Source of the DNA: Phycisphaerales bacterium
GTDB lineage: Bacteria; Planctomycetota; Phycisphaerae; UBA1845; UTPLA1
Length of the DNA stretch: 64,000 nt
Reading direction: 5' to 3'
Assembly: GCA_020639075.1 (NCBI GenBank)
Contig: JACKHI010000001.1
Location: 2,542,001 to 2,606,000, forward strand
Shown: in pieces, positions 26,361 through 36,400 of the stretch
How positions within the stretch are numbered: position 1 is the first letter of the stretch
Layout of the letters: every line of letters begins with the position of its first letter
Translations under genes and position numbers: made by a program
The notes under the pieces: model-generated
What the model was told of the DNA's origin: nothing
Seen by the model: the letters and a program-made list of their open reading frames with translations, nothing else
Database searches by the model: none

Positions 26361-27068
26361 ATGCGTATCGCTACGTTTGTATTCGCGCTCGGCGTCTTGT
26401 TTGCCGCGAGTTCGGCCAATGCCGTCCCGATCATTTACGGGGACTTCCTCGGTGTGAATGCCGGCGAAGCAGATTTCCTCGACGTTACCGAAGACTCAGC
26501 CACCGATATGACGCCGCTCTTCGAGTCGCCGTTCTTCAATCCGAACGCGCTGTCATTCATACCGGTCGCATTCACATCGTCATCATCCAATGGTGCGACC
26601 GATACGACAATTGCGACGCTTACAATGACGATTCGCGCCGACGCGGGCTTCCAGATCGGTCGCATCATCATCGATGAGACCGCCGACGCCACACTCAGCG
26701 GAGTCGGAACGGCGGCGACATTCGCATCGATCGCAACGGGCGTCGAGATCGAGGATCTCATTCCGGGACTCGGCGGCGTGATCAATGACGATGTGGTCTT
26801 CGGACCGGGCAACCACTTCGAGCTGCCTCCCGCGATCTTCGTTGATATCGACGGCAACCTCGTCGTCGACCTGACGGGACTCGGCGTCGTTCAGGCCAAA
26901 CTGACAATCAATCACTCGCTTGAGACGGGCAGTGAAATGGGCACGACCTCTTTCATTCAAACCAAGACGTTCGGCATCGATGTCGAGTCCGTCAGCATCC
27001 CCGAACCGTCGGCAATCGCGCTGCTCGGCATGGGACTGATCGGCGTTCTTCGACGACGCACGCGATGA
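26361..27068 (+). CDS. PEP-CTERM sorting domain protein (paralogue 2)
   Basis: A 235-residue exported protein with GGGGGGAA eight bases before its ATG. Signal peptide MRIATFVFALGVLFAASSANA, then IIYGDFLGVNAGEADFLDVTEDSATD, which aligns with the start of the preceding paralogue (NYGDYFGIGAGQVDFINVREASATD). The C-terminal IPEPSAIALLGMGLIGVLRRRTR is the PEP-CTERM sorting tail. The body also shares a conserved GTTSFIQTKT / GTVSFIQKKT element near the end. Both genes therefore derive from one duplication and have diverged elsewhere. Function is unknown; secretion and exosortase processing are expected from the tail. It has its own terminator, so the two are probably separate units. Confidence 0.88.
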   Translation: MRIATFVFALGVLFAASSANAVPIIYGDFLGVNAGEADFLDVTEDSATDMTPLFESPFFNPNALSFIPVAFTSSSSNGATDTTIATLTMTIRADAGFQIGRIIIDETADATLSGVGTAATFASIATGVEIEDLIPGLGGVINDDVVFGPGNHFELPPAIFVDIDGNLVVDLTGLGVVQAKLTINHSLETGSEMGTTSFIQTKTFGIDVESVSIPEPSAIALLGMGLIGVLRRRTR

Positions 27069-27138
27069 CGCATCGAGCGATTGTCGCCATGCCCACAATG
27101 AGCTGACACAATACGTGGGGTTGATCAGGGTATTCGGA

Positions 27139-27172
27139 GCAGGGCGCGCAAAGGCGTGCCCTGCTTTCTTTT
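27139..27172 (+). terminator. Intrinsic terminator after PEP-CTERM paralogue 2
   Basis: An 11-bp stem (27139-27149 with 27154-27164, one G-U pair) closed by AAAG and followed by TTTCTTTT. Confidence 0.9.
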
Positions 27173-27285
27173 GATTTGAAATTCGGAATCGCTGAAAGAG
27201 TTACGAGGACGACGCGCGCCTTCCGACCCGCAACGGATTGGCGAGCCGTCGAAGCCGCTCAGGCTAATCCACGCCAGCCGCCCAC

Positions 27286-28425
27286 TTACCCGCCGATTCC
27301 AAGGCTGGAAACCCAGCGACTCCCGCTCCCGATTGAGCTGTCGCCCGAGAGCGCCGCCGCGATATCGGCAATCGCCTTTCGAACCGGGTTACGCGTCGTC
27401 ACGGGCTCGCCAAGATCGCTCGCCGCGCCCACCGATTTGTAGTGATTCGGAACGAGACCGATCGGCTTCTTGTTGACGCGCTTTTCCAGCTGGTCCGCCG
27501 TGACGGAGTGAATCTTCGTATTGTATCGGTTGATGACGAATTCGATCTGATCGAGCGACATGCCGAACTCGAGAAGCCCGTCCGTCAACCGGCCGGCATT
27601 CAGAACGCCGGCGACAGTCTGCTGGCACACGATGAGGAGCTTGTCGCACATTTCGATGGCGCAGCCCGTCCTTGCATCCAGCCGCCTTGGAATGTCCAGG
27701 ACGACGTAGGGAAACCACGTTTGCAGCAGACCTATGATCTCCTTGAGAGAACTCTCGTCGATCTCCTGTCCCTGCTGAATTCCCGCGGGACGCGGAAGTA
27801 CCGAAACACCCGACGGCAGTTCGATCATCACGTCTTCGACATTCTGCCGATCGAATTCGTCGAACTGGCACAAATCGAAAATCGTATGTCGCGGGCTGAG
27901 ATCCCATGCCTTGGCGACCATACCGAATTCGAAATCCACGTCCACGAGCGCCGTCGTCTTCGCGACTTCCGCAAGGGCCATGCTCAGATAACAGGAAAGC
28001 GTCGTCGCTCCGGCGCCGCCCGTCGAACCGACGACGGCAAACGTCTTGGATTCGACGTCGCCGCTTCGAACGCCGGCGGGAACATCCTGCAATGCGCCCT
28101 GCAGCGCCGTGATCAAGTCCCTCACGTCCAGGGGCCGTGATGCAAACTGCCGGCATCCCACGCGCTGCGCATGGATGATCCGGCTGACGTCATTGGACCC
28201 TGTTACACCCACGATCGCGAGATGCGGCTTGACCTCGAGTGTCTCGATGATGACATCGAACGCGTCATCCGCGTCCAGGTCGAGAATCATCGCCTCAACG
28301 TCTTCAATACCGATGGCCGTTCGCAATTCGTCGCGTTTCGTTGTCGTCACCGCAACATCGAATCCGTCGATCTTCTGAAGAACGGGATCGTGAATACCAT
28401 GAATGCAGATCTTGCGCGTCGCCAC
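27286..28425 (-). CDS. CpaE-like ParA/MinD-family ATPase with N-terminal receiver-like domain
   Basis: A 379-residue protein. Residues 1-115 resemble a pseudo-receiver domain (VEAMILDLDADDAFD, then LAIVGVTGSNDVSRII), and the rest is a SIMIBI ATPase with a deviant Walker A GSTGGAGATTLSCYL, then LVDVDFEFGMVAKAWDLSP and VVLDIPRRLD as Walker-B-like strands. This two-domain plan is that of CpaE/TadZ, which places the Tad/Flp pilus machine at its site in the cell. Note the Walker A lysine positions are lost as usual in CpaE. The facing gene at 28743 is a CpaC-like secretin, in accord with a Tad locus. No RBS-independent alternative start was needed: the start at 28425 gives the full N-domain. Confidence 0.85.
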   Translation of the reverse strand: MATRKICIHGIHDPVLQKIDGFDVAVTTTKRDELRTAIGIEDVEAMILDLDADDAFDVIIETLEVKPHLAIVGVTGSNDVSRIIHAQRVGCRQFASRPLDVRDLITALQGALQDVPAGVRSGDVESKTFAVVGSTGGAGATTLSCYLSMALAEVAKTTALVDVDFEFGMVAKAWDLSPRHTIFDLCQFDEFDRQNVEDVMIELPSGVSVLPRPAGIQQGQEIDESSLKEIIGLLQTWFPYVVLDIPRRLDARTGCAIEMCDKLLIVCQQTVAGVLNAGRLTDGLLEFGMSLDQIEFVINRYNTKIHSVTADQLEKRVNKKPIGLVPNHYKSVGAASDLGEPVTTRNPVRKAIADIAAALSGDSSIGSGSRWVSSLGIGG

Positions 28426-28742
28426 GGAAGAATCCTCCCACTGAACATCGCCGGAGTCGTTCAGTTCAACCTTACAATTCGGTTATCGAGCACCTTCCCG
28501 CACCGCTTGCGATGAATCGCGAATCGGCTTGTCCGATAACGGCTCCGTCCATCCACGTAGGAAAAATCGGACCCATTCATTTCTTATGGGCCGCTCAGTC
28601 GGCTCCGATATATCGCATGCCCGATAGCTTCCAATCGGTATCTTCATGCCGAGCCGTTGCAGTCGGGGCCGAACAGAAACGTCAATACGCTTCGGCGGGA
28701 TTTCGTCGCGACGACGCCCGCCGGACCAAATGGGACGACACT
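28426..28742. other. Intergenic region between divergent CpaE- and CpaC-like genes
   Basis: 317 bp. An open frame continues upstream of the secretin start from 28341 but overlaps the CpaE gene and is Arg/Ser-rich, so it is not taken as coding. No convincing promoter pair or hairpin is seen. Confidence 0.4.
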
Positions 28743-30566
28743 ATGACTGCAACTGCTCTGCTTCTCGCAACGATGCTGATCAGCCCGAATCTGAACGGCA
28801 CGACGCCCATCGGTGAAATGAGGGAAATCACGCCGGCCTCGGCCCCCTCCCCTCGCCCGGAATCGACTTCCGCACAACGCGTCGAGCAGCTCGCCCGGGC
28901 CGACAGAAACGAATGGGACGACTTCCGCGACTTCCCGTCTCGGCCGACCGCCCCATCGCAGGACGAGGCCGCCGGCTCCGCCAAACTGCCCGAGATCGAA
29001 CCGGCGAAGCCCTCCGGCCCCATGCCGACCAAGCCGTCCATCGACCCCGTCGACATCGTCGCCGAGCCCTCTGCAACACCGCAGACCAGGACCCCGATTG
29101 ACCCGATGCGGCTTCCCGCCGTTGGTCCCAAAGTCGTGGCGAACCTCAGCTCCGCGGATGCTGCCGGCCCGACGGCACTCACGCCCATGATGAAACTGAC
29201 AGTCGATCATTCGACGACAATCGAACTCGACAAACCCGTCGATGCCGCCGGCATCACGGACCCGGAAATCGCGGACCTGATCGTGCTGTCGCCCGAGAAA
29301 CTCATGCTCGTCGGCAAGAACCCCGGTGCGACTCAGTTGCGACTGCGAACCGGCGAGAGCGTCAGCGTGCACCACATTCACGTCGAACCCAACACCGAGG
29401 TGCTCAACGAACTCATTCGATCCGTCGCTCCGAGCGCCGATGTGCGCGTCGGCGCCGTCAAGGGACAGATCGTGCTGTCGGGACGCGTATCCGACGTCAT
29501 GGACGTCACGCGAATCGAAGACCTGGCCAAGGCCTATCAGGGCGGCCCCGTCATCAATCATCTGAATGTCGCGGGCGTTCAGCAGGCCTTGCTCCGCGTC
29601 GTCGTCGCCGAAGTGAATAAGGACGCCGCCCGAAAGCTCGGCGTCAATTGGGGATTCGGCGCATCCGACTTGTCGCGCGACGTCTTCTTCGCCAACAACC
29701 TCGGCAATATCAACCCGACGTCCTACGGCAGCAACGGCCTGCCCAACGTTCTTGACGGCCAGCTCAACTACAGCGTCGCACCGACCGCCATCGGCCAGGC
29801 CGCGAACTTCACGATCGGTTTCCCCCGGGCCGAGTTGCAGTTCTTCATGAACGCACTGCGCGAGAACAGCCTCGGGCGGACCCTTGCCGAGCCCAACCTC
29901 GTCGCCATCAGCGGCCAGACGGCCACGTTCCTCGCGGGCGGTGAGGTTCCGATCCCAGTCACCCAGGGCGGCGCCACGGCCGGCGCTATCACATTGCAAT
30001 ACAAGGAATTCGGCGTTCGCCTCGCGTTTACGCCCACTGTCATCGGCGGCCAGCTGATTCGACTCCACGTTATGAGCGAAGTGAGCGACGCCGTTCCGCA
30101 GGCTCAGCAGTTCAACGGCCTGCCGACGTTCAGCTTCCAGACGCGACGCGTCGAATCGACCGTCGAATGCGGTAATGGGCAGACGTTCGCCATGGCCGGC
30201 CTGCTCGACGACTCGATCCGGGCCGTCTCATCGAAGATTCCGGGGTTGGGCGATTTGCCGATCCTGGGCACGCTGTTCAGCTCCGTGGACTATCAGCGAT
30301 CGAAGACCGAGCTCGTCGTGCTCGTCACGCCCGAACTCGTTGCACCGCTCGATCCCGGCATGATCAACACCTATCCCGGCGCGGATATCAGCGAACCGAC
30401 TGACTTTGAACTCTTCATGCAGCAGAAACTCGACGGCGGCCCGAGGGCATCGGCGCCCGTGACTCAGAAGGTCGCGCCCGACGCCTACGTCGGCCAACCG
30501 CAGCGCACCGTTATCACAGCAGGTGACATCGGTATTGAAGGCCCGTGGGGAATGACGGGCGACTGA
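28743..30566 (+). CDS. CpaC/RcpA-like secretin of a Tad-type pilus
   Basis: A 607-residue exported protein. MTATALLLATMLISPNLNG is a weak signal peptide, followed by a Pro/Ser-rich linker of about 120 residues. Residues 149-225 match the pilus-formation N-domain (LTVDHSTTIELDKPVDAAGITDPEIAD ... LLVG-type beta motifs), then a BON-like segment (VKGQIVLSGRVSDVMDVTRIEDLAK), then the secretin core with ALLRVVVAEVNKDAARKLGVNW, VTPELVAPLDPG. Secretins form gated outer-membrane channels for pilus or type II-like secretion. It is divergent from the CpaE-like ATPase and 125 bp upstream of a membrane TPR protein with a degenerate kinase. Other Tad genes (ATPase TadA, TadB/C, pilin) are absent here. Confidence 0.88.
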   Translation: MTATALLLATMLISPNLNGTTPIGEMREITPASAPSPRPESTSAQRVEQLARADRNEWDDFRDFPSRPTAPSQDEAAGSAKLPEIEPAKPSGPMPTKPSIDPVDIVAEPSATPQTRTPIDPMRLPAVGPKVVANLSSADAAGPTALTPMMKLTVDHSTTIELDKPVDAAGITDPEIADLIVLSPEKLMLVGKNPGATQLRLRTGESVSVHHIHVEPNTEVLNELIRSVAPSADVRVGAVKGQIVLSGRVSDVMDVTRIEDLAKAYQGGPVINHLNVAGVQQALLRVVVAEVNKDAARKLGVNWGFGASDLSRDVFFANNLGNINPTSYGSNGLPNVLDGQLNYSVAPTAIGQAANFTIGFPRAELQFFMNALRENSLGRTLAEPNLVAISGQTATFLAGGEVPIPVTQGGATAGAITLQYKEFGVRLAFTPTVIGGQLIRLHVMSEVSDAVPQAQQFNGLPTFSFQTRRVESTVECGNGQTFAMAGLLDDSIRAVSSKIPGLGDLPILGTLFSSVDYQRSKTELVVLVTPELVAPLDPGMINTYPGADISEPTDFELFMQQKLDGGPRASAPVTQKVAPDAYVGQPQRTVITAGDIGIEGPWGMTGD

Positions 30567-30690
30567 TCGCGTGCCGGCCCGCGTGCGTCGCCCTGCGACG
30601 ATCGCGCCGCCGACGTACAAATGCGATGAGACGACAGAGGAGTAACACGCGGAACACACGGAAGTTGACCCCGCGGAGGATGATCTGGCT

Positions 30691-32946
30691 ATGAACCCCA
30701 AAGATGCGATCATGGATGACGTCACGACGACCGCAGACGCCCCCGACCTTGATGTGAAATTATCGGATGTTCCGACGCCCACGTCGGCCGCGTCGAAACT
30801 CGCCGCCAAGGCGAACGCACCCAAGTCCAAGTCCGACGCCGTCGTCGCCGCCGAAATCTCGGAAATCGAGCGCGCCGTCCGCGACTACCGCGTCATTCGA
30901 ACGCTCAGCGAAACGGCCACCAGCGTCGTCTATAAAGCCGAACACAAGCGGACGAAGCGCAATGTCGCGATCAAAGTCGTCTACAACAACGCGAAACCCA
31001 GCGCCGATCTGATCGACAGAGCGCGCGTCGAAATCGATCGCGCAACGCACCTGAACCACCCGGGCATTGCCCGTCTGCTCGACGCCGGTCTGACCAGCGA
31101 GGGGCACTGCTACCTGATCAGCGACTTCATCAAGGGAATCTCGCTCGACGAGTACGCAAGCGTTCACAAGCTCTCGTCCGGCGACCGACTCTCGATCCTG
31201 TCCAAGATCTGTGAGGCCGTCCAGTACGCGCACCAGCGATGCGTGCTCCATCGCGATCTCCGACCGACGAACATCGTCATCGACGGCAAGTGCAACCCAT
31301 GCATCGTGGGATTTGGAAACGCCGCCGTCACGGGCGTCGATGTCGGCGTCAACGACGACATCGCCCGCAAGCGTGAATTCGGCGAGTTCCTCGCCTACAA
31401 GTCCCCGGAACAGGTCGAAGGCCGCGGCCACGACATCGACGTCCGAACCGACGTCTATTCGCTCGGCGTCATCGCCTACGAACTGCTGACAGGGACCCTC
31501 CCCTACCATGTGAAGACGGCCAATCCGAAGGACTTCGTCCAGACCATCTCGACGGAAATGCCGCCGAAACCGAGCGCCGTCAAGCCCGCCCTGCGTGGCG
31601 ATCTTGAAGCGATTCTCCTGAAAATGCTGGAAAAACGCCCGGAAGCGAGATACCAGACGATCACCGGCGTCCTCACGGACTTCCACAATTTCTTCCAGGA
31701 GCGACCGATCAGTGCAAGGTCCGCCGGCGCCTTCTACGAATTCCGAAAACTCGCCTCGCGCTACAAATCACGAACGATCTCCGTTGTCATTGCGTTCCTC
31801 GCCCTGCTCGCATTCGCGTTGCATATCCATCACACGACACGCGCCACGGAACGAAACCGACTGACGGGTGAGATCGAACGCGCCGAAGCGCAGGCCGCCA
31901 ATGTCGCCATGCAGCGCGACACGGTCATCGCCGAACTCGCGACGCTGAAGAACGCCGCGTCCAACGCCGCCGAATCCCAGGCGGAATTCACGGACAAAAT
32001 CGGCGCACTGAACGCATCCCTCGCTGCCACGCGAGAGAAGGTTGAAGCCAGTGAGCTGCGTGCCGAACGCGCAGAAGAAGTCAGCGAACGATCCGATCGC
32101 ATCGCCTCCTATTTCCCGAATCTCTTCACCTCGGGATTCGCGGGTCGAACCATCGGCAAGGAGAAGTCGATCCAGTTCCTTGACGAATCGGCCCAACGCG
32201 CCGCCCTCGACTTCAAGGACGCTCCCGTCATTCAGGCGGCGATCTATCTCCACTTGGCCACGGCCTACCAGAACATGGAAGCCCCGGGCAAAGCGGCCGC
32301 CATCGCCAAGACGGGCCTCGGCATCTTCCGGGAGCAGGTCGGCGAAAACAACGAAGATACGATCGCCGCACTCAACCGCGTCACGTCCGCCCTCTACGAA
32401 GATGGCGCTTACGCCGAGTGTGAACCCTATGCCCGGAAACTCGTCGACGCGGCGAACCGGATCTACGGTCCGACCCATAGTCGAACCCTCACAGCAACGC
32501 ACAACCTCGGCATGACTCTCTACCTCAACAACAAGCTCGACGAGGCCGGCGACGTTCTCCAACGCGTCGTTGATGAACGACGAAGCGCACTTGGCGAAAC
32601 GAACGATAAGACCGTCGCGTCGATCCACGCCCTCGCCATCGTCCGCTATGAACAAGGTCGTCATGCTGACGCCGCAAACCTCTTCCGAGAGGAAATCGCG
32701 GCGCTTCAAGAAGAATCGCCCGGCGGCCATTGGCACATCGCCGACGCACGCAGCCGACTCGGCAGTTGCTACACGTCCATGGGGCAGTTCGAGGAAGCCG
32801 AGTCCATGCTCCTCGACAGCTTCGCGGAACTCAAAGACACATTCGGCGAACAGGACACGATGACAAATCAGGCTCGCTCGCGCCTGTTCAACCTCTACAA
32901 GGCGTGGGGCCGTGACGACGACGCCAAGGCCTATAAGCCCAACTGA
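30691..32946 (+). CDS. Membrane TPR protein with degenerate Ser/Thr kinase domain (probable pseudokinase)
   Basis: 751 residues with GGAGG before the ATG. Residues about 66-335 have the Hanks kinase fold: VAIK with Lys95, HRDLRPTN with Asp189 (catalytic-loop Lys replaced by Arg), and the APE-like SPEQVEGRG. The glycine-rich loop is replaced by LSETATSVVYK without glycines, and the Mg-binding DFG is GFG (207-209, codons GGA TTT GGA), so catalytic activity is doubtful. A transmembrane helix (about 361-380, ISVVIAFLALLAFAL) is followed by a coiled coil and TPR repeats to the end, like the kinase-TPR proteins common in planctomycetes but probably sensing or scaffolding only. It follows the secretin gene with 125 bp between. 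A terminator follows at 32981. Confidence 0.88.
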   Translation: MNPKDAIMDDVTTTADAPDLDVKLSDVPTPTSAASKLAAKANAPKSKSDAVVAAEISEIERAVRDYRVIRTLSETATSVVYKAEHKRTKRNVAIKVVYNNAKPSADLIDRARVEIDRATHLNHPGIARLLDAGLTSEGHCYLISDFIKGISLDEYASVHKLSSGDRLSILSKICEAVQYAHQRCVLHRDLRPTNIVIDGKCNPCIVGFGNAAVTGVDVGVNDDIARKREFGEFLAYKSPEQVEGRGHDIDVRTDVYSLGVIAYELLTGTLPYHVKTANPKDFVQTISTEMPPKPSAVKPALRGDLEAILLKMLEKRPEARYQTITGVLTDFHNFFQERPISARSAGAFYEFRKLASRYKSRTISVVIAFLALLAFALHIHHTTRATERNRLTGEIERAEAQAANVAMQRDTVIAELATLKNAASNAAESQAEFTDKIGALNASLAATREKVEASELRAERAEEVSERSDRIASYFPNLFTSGFAGRTIGKEKSIQFLDESAQRAALDFKDAPVIQAAIYLHLATAYQNMEAPGKAAAIAKTGLGIFREQVGENNEDTIAALNRVTSALYEDGAYAECEPYARKLVDAANRIYGPTHSRTLTATHNLGMTLYLNNKLDEAGDVLQRVVDERRSALGETNDKTVASIHALAIVRYEQGRHADAANLFREEIAALQEESPGGHWHIADARSRLGSCYTSMGQFEEAESMLLDSFAELKDTFGEQDTMTNQARSRLFNLYKAWGRDDDAKAYKPN

Positions 32947-32980
32947 TCGTCACTAACAGTACTTACTCCTCCATTCCCCG

Positions 32981-33020
32981 GGCGTCTTGTTCGCAGAAAT
33001 GCGGTCAAGACGCCTTTTTT
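32981..33020 (+). terminator. Intrinsic terminator after the pseudokinase gene
   Basis: GGCGTCTTG (32981-32989) pairs with CAAGACGCC (33006-33014); an inner CGCA-GAAA-TGCG hairpin sits in the loop; six T follow. Confidence 0.92.
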
Positions 33021-33407
33021 GTTGAGTGGCCGTATTCGCGAACTGAATCGCTTCAATGCGGCAGGCCCCGTTTCGCGCGGTTGCCCCGCCTCCCCAGTTG
33101 CCCAGGACGGCATCATACGCTTTCCGCCGTCTCCATCTATCCGGGCCATCCGCCGGGTCGAAAATTCTCGCACCACTCCACGATTCCGCCGGGCTTTTCG
33201 CAATACCATCGCCCGCCCGCAACATGCTTAGAGAAGGACGCCTCATCGGGATGAATCCAAAGCCCTGATTCACTCCCACGGCAGGCAATCGACGTATACC
33301 CCGTTTGGTCATTCAAACGAATCTGTCGGATTCGGCCGCGCGAATTCTGCGCGCCGGCAAGCTCAGACGCCGTAGTGCAATCATCCCGGAAGGACGAAGG
33401 AGGCCAT
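33021..33407. other. Intergenic stretch, no gene seen
   Basis: Upstream of the lamin-tail gene. Open frames on both strands lack ribosome binding sites and conserved-looking sequence. The only clear element is AAGGAGG just before 33408, which belongs to the next gene. Confidence 0.4.
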
Positions 33408-36400
33408 ATGTACAACGCCAAGAAACTCGCCATCACGCTATTCACCGCCGCGACGCTCGCCGCTCAAGTCGCAGCGGCCGCGCCGCGCGACGTTCAAATC
33501 AGAGAAGTCAACTTCCAGACGGGCGTCGTCCAACTGTTCAACTTCGGCGCAGCCGCCGAATCACTGAACGGCTGGCAATTCTGCACCTTCGACGACAACC
33601 AGCTGTTCCAGTACTCAGGCGCCACTGGCCTGAACGGTCGAACCATCAATCCCGGCGCTTCTCTTTACATTCACACGCTCAATGACGCCCCCGGCGGAGA
33701 TCCGGATCGAATGAACCTCTCGGCGCTCGGCGGCGGCTTCGCCACGCCCATCGATGCGGGTCCGTTCGCCATGTCGCTCTATGGTGCAGGCGCGGGCTTC
33801 ACGACGGCAAGCCGAATGGTCGACCACGTCATGTGGAATATCAACGGTGCGAATCCAGGCCTGACAAGTCGCGCCGACATCGCCGTCACGGCGGGGCTCT
33901 GGACATCCGAACTCGATTACGTCTCGACGACGGCCGGTACAGTATCGATCAACTTGTCCGACCTCTCCGGCGGTCTCCTCCATGGCCCCGCCAACTACGC
34001 GCCCGTCGAGCCCGCCGTCGATCGCGACGTACAGTTCCGATTCCTCGACTTCCAGAATGGTACGATTGAACTGTTCAACTTCGGCGCAACGCCCGTCGAT
34101 CTCAGCGGCTGGCGACTTTGCACCTTTGACGAAAACCAATCATTCCAGTACACGGCTGCGGCAGGACTCAACGGCGTCTCCATCGATGGGGGCGCAACAT
34201 TGACGATCCACACGCTCAACAACGCCCCCGCCGATCCGACGCACATCAACATTTCCGCATTGGCCGGCGCTTTCGCGTCGCCGTTCGACAACGGTCCCTA
34301 CGCCCTTTCGATCTACAACAACAACCTCGGCGGATTCACGACCCCCGCCGCCATCGTCGACCATGTGATGTGGGATGACGGCACGGCGCCCGTCGGATTC
34401 GAAGGCCGCGCCGACGTCGCCGTCGCCGCGGGCCTTTGGACATCCGACACTGACTTCGTGCAGACGGCCTCGAATACGGGCTTCATTCAGTTGCTCGACA
34501 TCAGCGGCGGCCTCGCCCACGGCCCGTCGGACTACGAAGCCGTCGCGCCGTCCGTCGATCGCGACATCCAGATTCGATTCGTTGACTTCGTCAGCGGCAC
34601 GATCGAACTCATCAACTTCGGCGGAACGCCCCACGACCTGTCGGGCTGGCGATTCTGCACGTTCGACGAGAATCAGTCCTTCCAGTACACCGACGCGTTG
34701 GGCCTCGACGGCGTATCTATCGACGCCGGCGCGACGCTGACGATCCATACACTCAACGACGCTCCCGGCGGCGATCCGACGCGTATCAACCTCTCGGCGC
34801 TCGGCGGCGCATTCGCGACACCGCTCGATAACGGGCCCTATGCACTATCACTCTACAACAACAATCTCGGCGGCTTCACAACACCGGCCGCCATCGTCGA
34901 CCACGTCATGTGGGATGACGGCACGGCGCCCGTCGGCTTCGAAGGCCGCGCCGACATCGCTGTCGCCGCAGGGCTCTGGTTGAATGACACTGACTTCGTA
35001 ACCACGACGGGGACGACTGCCGCAGTCCAATTGCTCGACGAAACAGGCGGCTTGGCGCATAGCCCCGCCGACTACGCCGTCCTCGAAGGCGCACTGCCTC
35101 TGCCCGATCCCATCGAACTTGGTGATTTTTCCGTCCGGCTGCTCCCGATTGCCACGGGCCTGACCTCTCCCGTCGATCTCACCCACGCCAACGACGGATC
35201 CGGTCGACTCTACCTCGCGCTGCAGACGGGCCAGATACTCGTGATTGAAAATGGCAACGTCCTGCCGGCACCGTTCCTCGACCTCACGGCGCAGCTGCCG
35301 GCGCTCAACGCAGGCTTCGACGAACGCGGACTTCTCGGCATCGCGTTCCATCCCGACTTCGCCAATAACAACCGCTTCTTCGTCCGCTACTCCCGGCCCC
35401 GCGTCGGTGATCCAGGTGAAGCGTGCGTCGGAACGTCACGAGGCTGCCACGAAGAGCTTCTGTCGGAATTCACCGCTATCTCCGGCACGCAGGCCGACGC
35501 AGGCTCCGAGCGCATCCTCTTCCGCGTCGATGAACCCGAATTCAATCACAACTCCGGCTCGCTTGCCTTCGGTCCCGACGGCAATCTGTACTGGGGACAG
35601 GGCGACGGCGGCGGCGCCAATGACGGCCTGGACAATCCGCTGCTTCCGCACGGTCCGACGGGCAACGGCCAGAACATCGAAACCGCGCTCGGCAACATTC
35701 TTCGCATCGATGTGGACGGCCCGCCGGATGTTGGGCTCGAATACAAAGTGCCCGCCGACAATCCGTTCGTGGGCGTCACGGGCGTGGACGAAATCTACGC
35801 CTACGGGTTCCGAAATCCCTTCAAGATCGCATTTGACAACGGACCTGGCGGCGACAACAGCCTTATCGTCGCGGATGTCGGCCAGGCGCGCATCGAAGAG
35901 ATCGACGTCGTCACGCTCGGCGGTAACTATGGGTGGTCAAAGCGAGAAGGCAACCAGTGCTTCGATCCGTTCGATGCCGGCGCCCCGCCGGCGGCGTGCG
36001 TCGCCACGGGCCCCTTCGGCGAACCGCTTCTGCCGCCGTTCGCGGAATACGATCATAACAACGGCGACGGTATCTCCATCATCGGCGGCTTCGTCCATCG
36101 TGGCTCAGAGTTCCCCGGCCTGAACGGCCGCTACGTCTTCGGCGACTTCAGCACCGGCTTCAGCAGCCCGGACGGCAAGCTGTATCACCTCGACTATGAG
36201 AACGACTCGAGCACGATCTTCGAATTTCTCAACGGCCCAGACAATGATCCGATTGGGTTGTTCGTCAAGGGATTCGGCGAAGATGCCAACGGCGAAGTAT
36301 ACCTACTCGGTTCGACCGCACTCGCGCCGTTTGGAACCGGCGGCATCGTCATGAAGATCGTCCCGCTCAAGGGCGACATCAACGGCAGCGGCGCCGTCGA

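Noticed and set aside
33486..35096. CRISPR or satellite array
   Set aside because: The 537-bp periodicity is in frame and encodes protein repeats; no short direct repeat with spacers exists here or elsewhere in the window.
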